Assembly (NCBI RefSeq): GCF_013393325.1 | Contig: NZ_QJRC01000080.1 | Coordinates: 62,001-126,000 of the forward strand | Direction of reading: 5' to 3' | Length of the DNA: 64,000 bases | Source: Pseudomonas hunanensis | GTDB taxonomy: Bacteria > Pseudomonadota > Gammaproteobacteria > Pseudomonadales > Pseudomonadaceae | Part shown: in pieces, positions 1 to 9,465 of the stretch | Layout of the letters: each line of letters opens with the position of its first letter | How positions within the stretch are numbered: position 1 is the stretch's first letter | Made by a program: the position numbers and the translations under genes | Notes under the pieces: model-generated | The model's input: the letters and a program-made list of their open reading frames with translations, nothing else | What the model was told of the DNA's origin: nothing | Databases searched by the model: none

Positions 1-1
1 G

Positions 2-1417
2 GACGCCGCCAGCCTCGACCGTACCGAGGCGGTGATCAAGCGCATGAGCGAAATCGCCCTGAAACAACCTGGCGTTGCCGACTCGGTGGCGTTCCCAGGC
101 TTGTCGATCAACGGTTTCACCAACAGCCCGAACAGCGGCATCGTGTTCACCCCGCTCAAGCCGTTTGATGAGCGCAAGGACCCGAGCCAGTCGGCGGCAG
201 CCATTGCAGCCGCGCTGAATGCCCAATTCGCCGACATCCAGGACGCTTACATCGCCATCTTCCCACCGCCGCCGGTACAGGGCCTGGGCACGATTGGCGG
301 CTTCCGCCTGCAAATCGAAGACCGTGGCAACCTGGGCTACGAAGCGCTGTACAAGGAAACCCAGAACATCATCGCCAAGAGCCACAACGTACCCGAGCTG
401 GCAGGCCTGTTCACCAGCTACCAGGTCAACGTGCCGCAGGTCGATGCCGCCATCGACCGGGAAAAGGCCAAGACCCACGGTGTGGCGATCACAGACATCT
501 TCGACACCCTGCAGGTTTACCTGGGCTCGCTGTACACCAACGACTTCAACCGTTTTGGCCGCACCTATCAGGTCAACGTCCAGGCCGAGCAACAGTTCCG
601 CCTCGATGCCGAGCAGATCGGCCAGTTGAAGGTGCGCAACAACCTGGGCGAGATGATCCCGCTGGCGACCTTCCTCAAGGTCAGCGATACCTCCGGGCCA
701 GACCGCGTCATGCACTACAACGGTTTCATCACAGCCGAAATCAACGGGGCCGCAGCGCCGGGCTACAGCTCTGGCCAGGCCGAAGCCGCCATCGAGAAGC
801 TGCTGAAAGAGGAACTGCCCAACGGCATGACCTTCGAGTGGACCGACCTGACTTACCAGCAGATTCTCTCGGGCAATACTGCACTGCTGGTGTTCCCGCT
901 GTGCGTACTGCTGGCGTTCCTGGTACTGGCTGCCCAGTACGAAAGCTGGAGCTTGCCGCTGGCGGTGATCCTGATCGTACCGATGACCCTGCTGTCGGCC
1001 ATCACCGGTGTGATCGTGTCGGGTGGCGACAACAACATCTTCACCCAGATCGGCCTGATCGTACTGGTGGGCCTGGCGTGCAAGAACGCGATTCTGATCG
1101 TCGAGTTCGCCAAGGATGAACAGGCCAAGGGCCTCGACCCGCTGGCTGCGGTGCTGGAAGCCTGCCGCCTGCGCCTGCGGCCGATCCTCATGACGTCGAT
1201 CGCCTTCATCATGGGTGTGGTGCCGCTGGTGTTCAGCTCCGGTGCAGGTTCCGAAATGCGCCATGCCATGGGTGTGGCGGTGTTCTCGGGGATGATCGGG
1301 GTGACCGTGTTCGGCCTGTTCCTGACCCCGGTGTTCTTCTTCCTGATCCGCCGTTTCGTCGAGCGTCGCCAGGCCCGCAAGGCCGAACGCGTTCAAGTGC
1401 TGGAGAACCATGCATGA
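2..1417 (+). CDS. mexF: RND efflux permease, MexF-like, C-terminal part (5' end outside window)
   Basis: The reading frame is open from the window edge, so this is the last ~471 residues of an RND inner-membrane proton/drug antiporter of about 1050 residues. The second periplasmic pore/docking half is followed by the last six transmembrane helices, including the conserved run AAQYESWSLPLAV, the segment GLIVLVGLACKNAILIVEFA, and RLRLRPILMTS. The C-terminus overlaps the outer-membrane factor gene by 4 bp (ATGA), so the two are translationally coupled. The family drives substrate export through a tripartite envelope complex. MexF is the closest type I recognise from the sequence; the membrane-fusion gene must lie to the left of the window. 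Confidence 0.9.
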   Translation, partial: DAASLDRTEAVIKRMSEIALKQPGVADSVAFPGLSINGFTNSPNSGIVFTPLKPFDERKDPSQSAAAIAAALNAQFADIQDAYIAIFPPPPVQGLGTIGGFRLQIEDRGNLGYEALYKETQNIIAKSHNVPELAGLFTSYQVNVPQVDAAIDREKAKTHGVAITDIFDTLQVYLGSLYTNDFNRFGRTYQVNVQAEQQFRLDAEQIGQLKVRNNLGEMIPLATFLKVSDTSGPDRVMHYNGFITAEINGAAAPGYSSGQAEAAIEKLLKEELPNGMTFEWTDLTYQQILSGNTALLVFPLCVLLAFLVLAAQYESWSLPLAVILIVPMTLLSAITGVIVSGGDNNIFTQIGLIVLVGLACKNAILIVEFAKDEQAKGLDPLAAVLEACRLRLRPILMTSIAFIMGVVPLVFSSGAGSEMRHAMGVAVFSGMIGVTVFGLFLTPVFFFLIRRFVERRQARKAERVQVLENHA

Positions 1418-2829
1418 ACCTGCTCAAACCCCTGACCCCAAGCCTGCTGGCACTGGCCCTGGCGGCCTGTGCGGTAGGCCCGGACTACCAGGCCCCCGCT
1501 ACCGAGCCTGCGCAGCTGGCCAGCGATGTGCAGGCCAAGGCCTACGACCGAAGCCGCTTCGAGAGCCTGTGGTGGAAGCAGTTCGACGACCCGGTGCTGA
1601 ACCAGCTGGTGCAGGCTTCGCTGGACGGCAACCGTGATTTGCGCGTGGCCTTCGCCCGCCTGAAGTCGGCCCGCTCGATCCGTGAAGACGCTGAGAACGA
1701 TCAGTTCCCGGTGGTCACCAGCCGCGCCAGCAGCGACATCGGCAAGGGCCAGATCCCAGGCCAGACCACCCAGCGGGTGAACAGCGAGCGCTACGACCTG
1801 GGCCTGGACATGGCCTGGGAGCTTGACCTGTTCGGCCGCATCCAGCGCCAGATCGAAGCCAGCGAAGCCCAGGAAGCGGTAGCCGCCGCCGACCTGCAGC
1901 AGTTGCAAGTCAGCCTGATCGCCGAACTGGTCGATGCCTACGGGCAATTGCGCGGTGCCCAGTTACGCGAAAAAATCGCCCTGGCCAACCTCAAGACCCA
2001 GCAGGAATCGCGCACTATCACCGAAACCCTGCGCGATGCCGGCGTGGGCAACGACCTTGACGTGGTGCGTGCCGATGCGCGCCTGGCCGGGGTCGAAGCC
2101 ACCGTGCCGCAACTGCAGGCCGAACAGGCACGGGCGCGGCACCGCATCGCCACCCTGCTCGGCCAACGCCCTGACGCGCTCAGCGTAGACCTGTCGCCCA
2201 AAGCCCTGCCGGCCATCGCCAAGGCGCTGCCGGTGGGTGACCCGGGTGAGTTGCTGCGCCGCCGCCCGGACATCCGCAGCGCCGAACGCCAGCTGGCGGC
2301 CGCCACCGCCAACGTGGGCGTGGCCACCGCCGACCTGTTCCCGCGGGTCAGCCTCAGCGGCTTCCTCGGCTTTACCGCCGCGCGCGGCTCGCAGATCGGC
2401 TCCTCGGCGGCCAACGCCTGGGCGCTGGGCCCGAGCATTACCTGGGCGGCCTTCGACCTGGGCAGCGTGCGGGCCCGCCTGCGCGGCGCCAAGGCCGATG
2501 CCGAAGGGGCATTGGCCAACTACGAGCAGCAAGTACTGCTGGCCCTGGAAGAGTCGGCCAACGCCTTCAGCGATTACGACAAAACCCAGCAACGGCTGTT
2601 GTCGCTGATGCGTCAGAGCGACGCCAGCCGCAAGGCGGCGGAGCTGGCCTCGATTCGCTATCGCGAGGGTACGGTGGATTACCTGGTACTGCTCGATGCC
2701 GAGCGCGAACGGCTGAGCGCTGAAGATGCACAGGCCCAGGGTGAGGTTGAGCTCTACCGCGGCATCGTCTCGATCTACAAGGCCCTGGGCGGTGGCTGGC
2801 AACCGGAGACCGTTGCCAGCGCCCACTGA
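1414..2829 (+). CDS. oprN: Outer-membrane efflux lipoprotein, OprN/OprM family
   Basis: This 471-residue protein is the TolC-like channel of the tripartite pump. It has a lipoprotein signal peptide with lipobox LAAC (Cys19), then the family's N-terminal VGPDYQAP segment. Two alternating repeats of long coiled-coil helices and beta-strands follow; the motif RRRPDIRSAERQLAAA near residue 290 is typical of OprM-type factors. It is the last gene of the operon, overlapping mexF by 4 bp and followed by a strong terminator. The symbol is by analogy with MexEF-OprN; substrates cannot be read from the sequence. Confidence 0.9.
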   Translation: MNLLKPLTPSLLALALAACAVGPDYQAPATEPAQLASDVQAKAYDRSRFESLWWKQFDDPVLNQLVQASLDGNRDLRVAFARLKSARSIREDAENDQFPVVTSRASSDIGKGQIPGQTTQRVNSERYDLGLDMAWELDLFGRIQRQIEASEAQEAVAAADLQQLQVSLIAELVDAYGQLRGAQLREKIALANLKTQQESRTITETLRDAGVGNDLDVVRADARLAGVEATVPQLQAEQARARHRIATLLGQRPDALSVDLSPKALPAIAKALPVGDPGELLRRRPDIRSAERQLAAATANVGVATADLFPRVSLSGFLGFTAARGSQIGSSAANAWALGPSITWAAFDLGSVRARLRGAKADAEGALANYEQQVLLALEESANAFSDYDKTQQRLLSLMRQSDASRKAAELASIRYREGTVDYLVLLDAERERLSAEDAQAQGEVELYRGIVSIYKALGGGWQPETVASAH

Positions 2830-2875
2830 CCCCCGTTTCAACGACTCCTTTGGTTGGTTCCTCCCCCAACCGTTT

Positions 2876-2907
2876 GCCCCGCAGGCCTTGGCCCGCGGGG
2901 CTTTTTT
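2876..2907 (+). terminator. Rho-independent terminator of the efflux operon
   Basis: A GCCCCGC/GCGGGGC 7-bp perfect stem is followed by TTTTTT, 47 bp after the oprN stop codon. It also separates the operon from the convergent TetR gene. Confidence 0.9.
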
Positions 2908-2948
2908 ATGCCCGACAGCATCGGGGGCCGAGGCTCGGTACGCAGCGC

Positions 2949-3536
2949 TCAGGCCTTGTTCAACACGCCCCGCAACAGCAACTCCAGTGCGTTCAAACCC
3001 TTCAACAGCCGGCCTTGGCCGTCTTCCCCCTGTGCAATCCAGCAGGCGGCTTCCGCCAGGCTCCCGTAAATCAACGATGCCAACGCCTGTGGGTCGGCTT
3101 CGGCAATGACGCCCTGCTGCATGAGGTCTGCGATCAACCGTTGCATCGACGCAATGCACTGCCGTTGCGAACCCGGCGAAGCCCCGCCGAGCACCGCTTT
3201 GGCGTCACGCAACACAATGCGCTGAATCTCCGGCTCCAAGGCCATTTCCAGGTAAACCCGACAACGTTGGCGAAAGCCCTCCCAGGCATCTTCGGCCGCC
3301 TCCGAAATTGCTTGCAGGCGCTGGTCCATCTCGGCGTCGATCTGCTCCACCACCGCAGTCAACAAGCCTTGCTTGTCACCAAAATGATGATAAAGCGCCC
3401 CTCGAGTCAGCCCCGCCTGTGCGGTGAGGTCATCCATGGAGGTGTCCGCATAACCCAGCGCAGTGAAGCACTGGCGGGCGGTTGCCAACAGCGTGGCGCG
3501 GGTTTCTTCCATCTCGGCACGGGTGCGGCGAACCAT
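2949..3536 (-). CDS. TetR/AcrR-family repressor
   Basis: This 195-residue protein has an N-terminal TetR helix-turn-helix at about residues 30-55 (SMDDLTAQAGLTRGALYHHFGDK), followed by an all-helical ligand-binding domain of normal length. An upstream ATG at 3563 is in frame, but the start at 3536 is preferred because AAGGAG lies 6 bp upstream. It is convergent with the efflux operon. A TTACAT...ATGTAA dyad sits directly upstream of its ribosome site, suggesting autoregulation. By analogy with TtgR/MexL it may also control the efflux genes; that link is inferred from position only. Confidence 0.85.
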   Translation of the reverse strand: MVRRTRAEMEETRATLLATARQCFTALGYADTSMDDLTAQAGLTRGALYHHFGDKQGLLTAVVEQIDAEMDQRLQAISEAAEDAWEGFRQRCRVYLEMALEPEIQRIVLRDAKAVLGGASPGSQRQCIASMQRLIADLMQQGVIAEADPQALASLIYGSLAEAACWIAQGEDGQGRLLKGLNALELLLRGVLNKA

Positions 3537-3546
3537 GTGTCTCTCC

Positions 3547-3567
3547 TTACATACGCAATGCATGTAA
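3547..3567. promoter_or_regulatory. Probable operator of the TetR repressor
   Basis: Perfect inverted repeat TTACAT-N9-ATGTAA immediately upstream of the repressor's Shine-Dalgarno. Half-sites and spacing resemble TtgR/AcrR-type operators. A repressor bound here would overlap its own promoter. Confidence 0.55.
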
Positions 3568-3672
3568 TGTCACCACGCAGGCCTGGCCCGTGGCAAGCAG
3601 CCTGTTCGGTTCGGTTGCAATTACCCCCCGGCTGGCCCAAGCTCTGCCCTTCCCGCCGCCACGGATCGTCAG

Positions 3673-4728
3673 ATGCCCAGACGCAACCGCTACCTGATCG
3701 CCCTACTGTCGTCGATTGTGGTATTGGCCCTGTTCGGCTACCTGTGGCGTGACGCCCCGCCCGCGCAGCCTACCTTGCCGGCACACAGCTACACCAAGGC
3801 GCTACGCCAGGCACACGACGGTCAGCCTGGAGCAGCACGGGTGCTGTACCAGCAATTACAACGTAACGACCTGCCCGCCATCCGCCGTGCGGCGCTGTAC
3901 ACAGAGTTACCCAACTACCCCTCGCCGCAGGCATTGAAACTCGCCAGCCAGGACCTGGAGCATGGCGACCCGCTGGTGCGTCGTGCGGCCATTGCGGGTA
4001 TCCGTCGCCTGCTGCCGGCGGCGCAGCGCAGCCTGGTACTCGGCCCGCTGCTGGACGATGACGACCAAAGCGTGCGCTTTGCCGCCGTGGATGCCCTGCT
4101 AGGCCTCGATCCCGACGCCATCGGCCTGTACTTCGGCCCGCTTCAGGCAGCCCTTGAGCAATACCAGCAAGCCCTGGAACAGCAACCCGAGGATGCCGAC
4201 GCGCAGGTGCACCTGGCGCGTCTGTACCTGCATGAAAACGACTACACCCAGGCCTCCACAGCACTGCAACGCGCGCTGGCGGTTGACCCCGGCAACCTCG
4301 ACGCGCTGGCCACTCAAGTGCGCCTGCTGGAACGCCAGGGCCATCACGACGCCTCACGCCAAGTACTGGGCAAAGCCTTGGCGTTGAGCCCTGACTCGGC
4401 CTTTCTGCAGTACGAACTCGGGCTTTGGCTGAACCGCCACGAGCAGCGCGAATATGCCTTGCTGGCCCTTTCCCGCGCCGTCGAACTTGACCCGGACAAC
4501 ACAGACTATCGCTATACGCTGGCGGTTACCCTGCACGAACTGGAGCAACTCGATGCCGCGCAGAAGCAACTGGAAACCGTGCTCAATCGGCAACCCGCCA
4601 ATCGTCGGGCGCGGGTATTGCTGATTCAGTACTGGAAAGAATCCGGCCAACTGCAGAATGTGCAGGTACTGCTGGCCGAACTGGAACGCCAGAACCCGGA
4701 CGATCCCGTATTGCAACAGGGCCTGTAG
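3673..4728 (+). CDS. Membrane-anchored HEAT/TPR repeat protein
   Basis: 351 residues. One N-terminal transmembrane segment (about residues 7-24, after the basic MPRRNR start) anchors the protein with the rest probably in the periplasm. Residues ~60-150 have HEAT-like helical repeats (LVRRAAIAGIRRLLP, SVRFAAVDALLGL). Residues ~155-350 carry five or six TPR units (for example ALEQYQQALEQQPEDADAQVHLARLYL). No catalytic motif is visible, so a scaffold or assembly role is the most that can be said. It is followed after 80 bp by a hybrid histidine kinase on the same strand; no clear terminator lies between them. Confidence 0.75.
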   Translation: MPRRNRYLIALLSSIVVLALFGYLWRDAPPAQPTLPAHSYTKALRQAHDGQPGAARVLYQQLQRNDLPAIRRAALYTELPNYPSPQALKLASQDLEHGDPLVRRAAIAGIRRLLPAAQRSLVLGPLLDDDDQSVRFAAVDALLGLDPDAIGLYFGPLQAALEQYQQALEQQPEDADAQVHLARLYLHENDYTQASTALQRALAVDPGNLDALATQVRLLERQGHHDASRQVLGKALALSPDSAFLQYELGLWLNRHEQREYALLALSRAVELDPDNTDYRYTLAVTLHELEQLDAAQKQLETVLNRQPANRRARVLLIQYWKESGQLQNVQVLLAELERQNPDDPVLQQGL

Positions 4729-4808
4729 GCCATTCCTGATTTATTGTTGAACCCCGTGCCAGTGCCCGGGGTCCAGTGGATAACAGGCCACCCTACAGGA
4801 GAGCCGTT

Positions 4809-6425
4809 TTGGCCAGTTCGTTGACGCTGGATCAACGTGCGTTGATTCTGGCACCCCCGCCGTTGGCGGCGGACACCTCGAACCTGCTCGCTCGCGCCGG
4901 CATCGAAAGCCTGTGTGCGGTCGACATGGCCAACCTGCAGGCGCGCCTGGCCGAAGGCGCAGGTTTGGCGATCATTGCCGAACAAGTGTTCAGCCATGGC
5001 CCATGCGAGTCGCTGCAAGCCTATATTGACCAGCAACCAAGCTGGTCGGACCTGCCCATCGTACTGGTGACCCAGGGCGCCTGGTCAGCCACTGGCGCGA
5101 CTAATCACCCCGTGGGCAACCTGGCATTGCTGATTGCGCCCTTCGAACACGCCCAGCTGTTGCACATGACCCAGTCCGCACTGCGCAACCGCCGCAGGCA
5201 ATACCTGATACGTGACCAGCTCCATGGCCTGCAGCAGCGCCTGGACACCCAGCTTGAGCCGCCAAACGAAGAACAGCAGCACAGCGAATTCTCCCGCTAC
5301 CAAGTACGCAAGATGGAAGCCATCGGCCAATTGGCCGGCGGCGTCGCCCATGACTTCAACAATTTGCTCACCAGCATTGGTGGCAGCTTCGAACTGATCG
5401 AGCGGCGCCTGTACCAAGGCCGCAGCGACGGCCTGGACGGCGTGCTGAGCATGGGCCGCGAGGCTGTAGCACGCGCCGCCCGCCTGACACACCGCCTGCT
5501 GGCATTCTCTTCCCGACAATCGCTGCATAACCAACGTATAGACCTGCATACTCTGCTGCGGGCAAACCGCCTCAAGGCTTGTCTCAGCCCGTCGGTAAAC
5601 CTGCAGGTGCAGGTTGCCAAAGGGCTCTGGCCTGTGGAGGCAGACGACGAGCAGCTGCACGAAGCCCTGGACAACCTGCTGCTCAATGCCTGCGAAGCCA
5701 TGCCCAGTGGTGGTCTACTGCGCATCGAGGCGAGCAATCAATACATCGCCACCGAGCAATTCGCCGACGGCGCTCTGCGCGAGGGCGATTATGTGCGCCT
5801 GCGGATCATCGACGACGGCCAGGGCATGGCACAAAGCACACTGGAGCACGCCTTCGAGCCGTTCTTCAGCACCAAGGCGACCGGCCAGGGGATCGGGCTC
5901 GGCTTGTCGATGGTGTACGGCTTCAGCAAGCAATCCCACGGGCATGTCACGCTGCACAGCGAGCTTGGCCAAGGCACCCAGGTAGAACTGTACCTGCCCC
6001 GCCATCGCGGTGAAGCTCGGCGAGTGTCCAGCCCAACGCCTCCCAAACAAGGCGATTGTAGCCGGCATGTCTTGGTGGTCGAAGATGACCCTGATGTGCG
6101 CCATCTGCTGTGCCAGGCTCTGCGCGACGACGGCTTCCCCTGCCACAGCGCTGCCAATGCCAACGAGGGTTTGAAAGTTTTACGCTCGGCACAAGCGGTA
6201 GACTTGCTGGTCAGCGATGTTGGCTTGCCCGGCATGAATGGCCGGCAACTGGCCGAAATTGCTCGCAGCCTGCGACCGCACTTGCCAGTGCTATTCATCA
6301 CCGGCTATGCGGAGACAGCCATGGCCCGTGAGGGCTTCCTGGGCACGGGCATGCACCTGATCTGCAAACCGTTCGAACTGAAGCAGTTGCAGGCCCAGGT
6401 GACGCAGATTCTTGGCAAGCCCTGA
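4809..6425 (+). CDS. Hybrid histidine kinase (HisKA-HATPase-REC), no PAS domain
   Basis: About 538 residues. The chosen start is TTG at 4809, with AGGAG 6 bp upstream; an in-frame GTG at 4776 has no ribosome site. Residues ~1-130 resemble a degenerate receiver-like sensor. A coiled linker leads to the HisKA box with the phosphorylatable His181 (GGVAHDFNNLL). The ATPase has N-box, DDGQGM and GIGLGLSMVYGF motifs. The C-terminal receiver has its phospho-acceptor at Asp470 (LLVSDVGLPG). No transmembrane segment is visible, so it is cytoplasmic. It converges on another hybrid kinase whose stop codon is only 6 bp away. The signal and final output are unknown. Confidence 0.85.
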   Translation: MASSLTLDQRALILAPPPLAADTSNLLARAGIESLCAVDMANLQARLAEGAGLAIIAEQVFSHGPCESLQAYIDQQPSWSDLPIVLVTQGAWSATGATNHPVGNLALLIAPFEHAQLLHMTQSALRNRRRQYLIRDQLHGLQQRLDTQLEPPNEEQQHSEFSRYQVRKMEAIGQLAGGVAHDFNNLLTSIGGSFELIERRLYQGRSDGLDGVLSMGREAVARAARLTHRLLAFSSRQSLHNQRIDLHTLLRANRLKACLSPSVNLQVQVAKGLWPVEADDEQLHEALDNLLLNACEAMPSGGLLRIEASNQYIATEQFADGALREGDYVRLRIIDDGQGMAQSTLEHAFEPFFSTKATGQGIGLGLSMVYGFSKQSHGHVTLHSELGQGTQVELYLPRHRGEARRVSSPTPPKQGDCSRHVLVVEDDPDVRHLLCQALRDDGFPCHSAANANEGLKVLRSAQAVDLLVSDVGLPGMNGRQLAEIARSLRPHLPVLFITGYAETAMAREGFLGTGMHLICKPFELKQLQAQVTQILGKP

Positions 6426-6431
6426 AGCGCC

Positions 6432-8585
6432 CTACTCATCAAGCATGCGTATCGCTTCGTCGGCAAGGTCCGCCAGCGAGAACGGTTTATTCATTAACGC
6501 CGTGCCCGGCTGGCCGAGCAGTTGCGCTTCAATCGGCTGATCCGCATAGCCTGTGATAAACAGAATCTTCTGCTGTTCAAGTTGCATGCGCATGGCCTTG
6601 GCCACTTGCCGACCACTGAAACCACCCGGCAGGCCGATGTCGGTGATTACCAAATCGAAGGGGCCGCCATGGCGGAAGCGGTCCAGCGCAGTATTGGCAT
6701 CGCCCACGTCGGTCACGTTGAAACCACGCTCAGTCAGGTATTCGCGCATCACCGCGCGCAAGTTAAGCTCATCATCGACCAACAGCAGGCGCTCGCCTCT
6801 TGCCATACGCTGCGGACGCGGTGCCGGCGTGACCTCGTCCGGTACCGGCTCATGGCACCGAGGGAAAAGCATGGAAACCTTGGTGCCCTTTCCCTGGGTC
6901 GACTCGATCCAGGCATACCCGCCCGACTGGCCGACAAAGCCATAAACCATCGACAAACCAAGGCCGGACCCACGCCCGACGGGTTTGGTGGTGAAGAACG
7001 GTTCAAATGCCCTGGGGATATCTACCGCCGCCATGCCATGGCCATCGTCCTCGACATGCAAAGCCACGTAGTCGCCTGGGGGCAAGCCACCCTCATCCGG
7101 GAAAAAGGCAGTCAGCCGTTCGTTGACGCTGCTGATGGTGACATTGCCTTGCGCCAGGCATGCCTCACGGGCATTGGCGCACAAATTGATCAGCGCATTT
7201 TCAAGCTGGCGCACGTCCAAGTTCACCGCCCAGTGCGCAACATCCAGTTGCCAGTGCAAACGCATCTCTGCCCCCAGCGCCTGCAATAACAGCGGCTCGC
7301 TCTGACGTAACTGCCGATTGAAATTCAGCGGTCCAGGTGCCAACGGCTGATGGCGAGAAAACGCAAGCAAGCGATGAGTCAGTTCCATCGCACGCTGCAC
7401 TGAGTCACGCGCGACCTCCACATAAGCCTCCACTCGCTCCAGGCGCCCGTCCTGCAGGCGCCGCTGCAGCAATTCGAGGCTGCCACCAATACCGGACAGC
7501 AAGTTGTTCATTTCATGGCCCATGCCGCCCGCCAACTGGCCTACCACCTCCATACGCTCGCTGCTGCGCATCAGCGCCTCGGACTGACGTGCAGCCTCTT
7601 CGCGCTCAGCGGTAATGTCCCGGCCAACCACGTTCAGAAGGCTGCCATCAAACCGCGCACTCCAGCAAAACCAGTGGTAGTGACCATCGCGGTGGCGCAG
7701 ACGGGTCTCGATCTGTTCCGCATGACTGTCTTGCAGTAGCCCCGACACTGCCACTTGCACTTCGACACGATCGGCGGGGTGAACCAGCTCCAGTATCGGT
7801 ATGTCCTGCACCTGTTCTTGAGGCCAACCCAAAATGCGGTGCCAGGCCGGGTTGGCGGCATGCAGTTTCAGTTCCGGGGTAATCGTCATTATGGCGTCGC
7901 GCGACAGCTGCCAGAACTGCTCGCGCTCGGCCACATGGCGCTCGACCTGCCGTTCAAATCCCTGCGCCTGCTCACGCCAGTGACGGTGCGCCTCGACGCT
8001 GGCCGTGGTTTCGATCACCGTATGCAGAAACCCGGCCACGTTACCGAGTTCATCATGCAGGGGGGCATAACCGAACGCGCACCATAGCGGCTCGGCGCCT
8101 TCGCCCCGGACGATTCGCAGGGGTGGGTCCTCGACGAAACTCGAGCACCCCTCAAGCACGTTGAACACCCAAGGCCCCACTGCTGGCCAGACATCATGCC
8201 AAAGGGCATCGAACGTCTTACCCAGCGCATCATGGGTAACAGCCCGCAGCGCCCGATAGCCATCGTTGTGCACCACACAGAGGTCAGGCCCCCAGACCAC
8301 CGCACACGGGAACGGCGACAAGTGCATCATGTCTACAGCAATGCGCAATGAAGCCGGCCAGCGCGGCAATGGCCCGAGCGAGGTATGCCCCCACTCGAAC
8401 TGGGCGATGCGTTCCCCCATCGGCTTGATCGATGACGAAACAAGCGACTGCCGTATAGCCTGCGGTACAGGCTCGCGTGGCGTACCGTTTGCGACCAATG
8501 TCGTGGCTCCAGCTGTGAATTCATTCAACTTAGCACAGCATGCATCGCACACCATGACGCCCTGGCTGGTGGCAGCTATGCTCAT
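6432..8585 (-). CDS. PAS-containing hybrid histidine kinase
   Basis: 717 residues, cytoplasmic. The reading frame extends upstream to 9218, but that part is antisense to the DJ-1 gene, so the ATG at 8585 with GAGG nearby is used. The N-terminus has a CDACC cysteine cluster, then a PAS/GAF-like domain of the type LGPLPRWPASL, then a second PAS with PAC (about residues 225-335). HisKA follows with His357 in GGMGHEMNNLL, then HATPase (DDGHGM, GSGLGLSMVYGF) and a receiver with Asp649 (LVITDIGLPG). The HEMNN box departs from the usual HDFNN. It is divergent from the DJ-1 gene with 60 bp between starts and convergent with the preceding hybrid kinase. Confidence 0.85.
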   Translation of the reverse strand: MSIAATSQGVMVCDACCAKLNEFTAGATTLVANGTPREPVPQAIRQSLVSSSIKPMGERIAQFEWGHTSLGPLPRWPASLRIAVDMMHLSPFPCAVVWGPDLCVVHNDGYRALRAVTHDALGKTFDALWHDVWPAVGPWVFNVLEGCSSFVEDPPLRIVRGEGAEPLWCAFGYAPLHDELGNVAGFLHTVIETTASVEAHRHWREQAQGFERQVERHVAEREQFWQLSRDAIMTITPELKLHAANPAWHRILGWPQEQVQDIPILELVHPADRVEVQVAVSGLLQDSHAEQIETRLRHRDGHYHWFCWSARFDGSLLNVVGRDITAEREEAARQSEALMRSSERMEVVGQLAGGMGHEMNNLLSGIGGSLELLQRRLQDGRLERVEAYVEVARDSVQRAMELTHRLLAFSRHQPLAPGPLNFNRQLRQSEPLLLQALGAEMRLHWQLDVAHWAVNLDVRQLENALINLCANAREACLAQGNVTISSVNERLTAFFPDEGGLPPGDYVALHVEDDGHGMAAVDIPRAFEPFFTTKPVGRGSGLGLSMVYGFVGQSGGYAWIESTQGKGTKVSMLFPRCHEPVPDEVTPAPRPQRMARGERLLLVDDELNLRAVMREYLTERGFNVTDVGDANTALDRFRHGGPFDLVITDIGLPGGFSGRQVAKAMRMQLEQQKILFITGYADQPIEAQLLGQPGTALMNKPFSLADLADEAIRMLDE

Positions 8586-8645
8586 TAGGTTTTTCCTCGG
8601 GCCAGGGAGCAACGGCCCATTCAGGTTGCCGACGGGAGCGTGGTC

Positions 8646-9332
8646 ATGAGCAAGAAAATACTGGTAGTACTGACCAATACAGCCAAGTATCCGACGCTGA
8701 GTCGGGCGACCGGGCTGTGGCTGGGCGAAGCAGTGCACTTTGTCGAGAAGGTCGAAAAGGCCGGCTACATGGTCGATTATGTCAGCCCACAGGGCGGCTA
8801 CATCCCCATCGACCCACACAGCCTGCAGATGGCCCCCGACCTGGACTGGCAATGGTATGACGACAAGGGCTTCATGAATCGCCTGGGCAGCACCTTTAGC
8901 CCTGGCCAGGTAAAGGCCGAAGAATACAGCGTCATCTACTACACAGGCGGGCACGGAGTGATGTATGACTTTGCCGAAAACCAACCGCTGCAGGAGCTGG
9001 CACGCAAGGTCTACGAAAATGGCGGCATTGTTGCCGCAGTGTGCCACGGTGTGGTCGGCCTGCTGAACATCAAGCTCAGCGACAATAGCCTGCTGCTGAA
9101 AGATCGGAAGGTAACCGGCTTTTCCAATATCGAGGAAAAACTGGTCGAGTTGGACAACGTGGTGCCCTTCCTGACAGAAAACGAGTTGGGTGGCCGTGGC
9201 GGCGTGTACAGCAAGCATGACGATCCATGGAAGCCATACGTGGTCGATGATGGTCGGCTGATCACCGGGCAGAACCCTGCCTCTACCGCGCTGCTCGCCG
9301 AAAAAGTCCTCGCGAAACTCCAGGGCAAGTAA
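8646..9332 (+). CDS. DJ-1/PfpI family protein (glyoxalase III/chaperone-like)
   Basis: 228 residues from the ATG at 8646, which has GGGAG 8 bp upstream (an in-frame GTG lies 6 bp earlier). The family's nucleophile elbow is AAVCHGVVGLL with Cys133-His134; the oxyanion region is YTGGHG (101-104) and an acidic partner is Glu28 (LWLGEAV). Length and layout match the single-domain Hsp31/YDR533c-like branch, whose members convert methylglyoxal to lactate or act as chaperones. It is divergent from a hybrid kinase that may control it (inference). Confidence 0.85.
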   Translation: MSKKILVVLTNTAKYPTLSRATGLWLGEAVHFVEKVEKAGYMVDYVSPQGGYIPIDPHSLQMAPDLDWQWYDDKGFMNRLGSTFSPGQVKAEEYSVIYYTGGHGVMYDFAENQPLQELARKVYENGGIVAAVCHGVVGLLNIKLSDNSLLLKDRKVTGFSNIEEKLVELDNVVPFLTENELGGRGGVYSKHDDPWKPYVVDDGRLITGQNPASTALLAEKVLAKLQGK

Positions 9333-9421
9333 AACCTTACATTAACCTTGTTGGTTTCCTATCGAGCAGACTGCACGCGGACTACAGCAGGCAGCTCATT
9401 GAAAACATAGGCTCAAGGCTC

Positions 9422-9442
9422 AGCTGTTCAACGCGAACAGCT
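9422..9442 (+). repeat. Perfect 8-bp inverted repeat upstream of the CSS gene
   Basis: AGCTGTTC-AACGC-GAACAGCT lies 24 bp upstream of the next start codon. It may be an operator or a leader hairpin; nothing else identifies it. Confidence 0.35.
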
Positions 9443-9465
9443 TCGGGCCGGAGAACCCTTGTCCT

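Noticed and set aside
8586..9218. N-terminal extension of the hybrid kinase on the minus strand
   Set aside because: This part is antisense to the DJ-1 gene, whose codon pattern and motifs are clear; the kinase starts at 8585.
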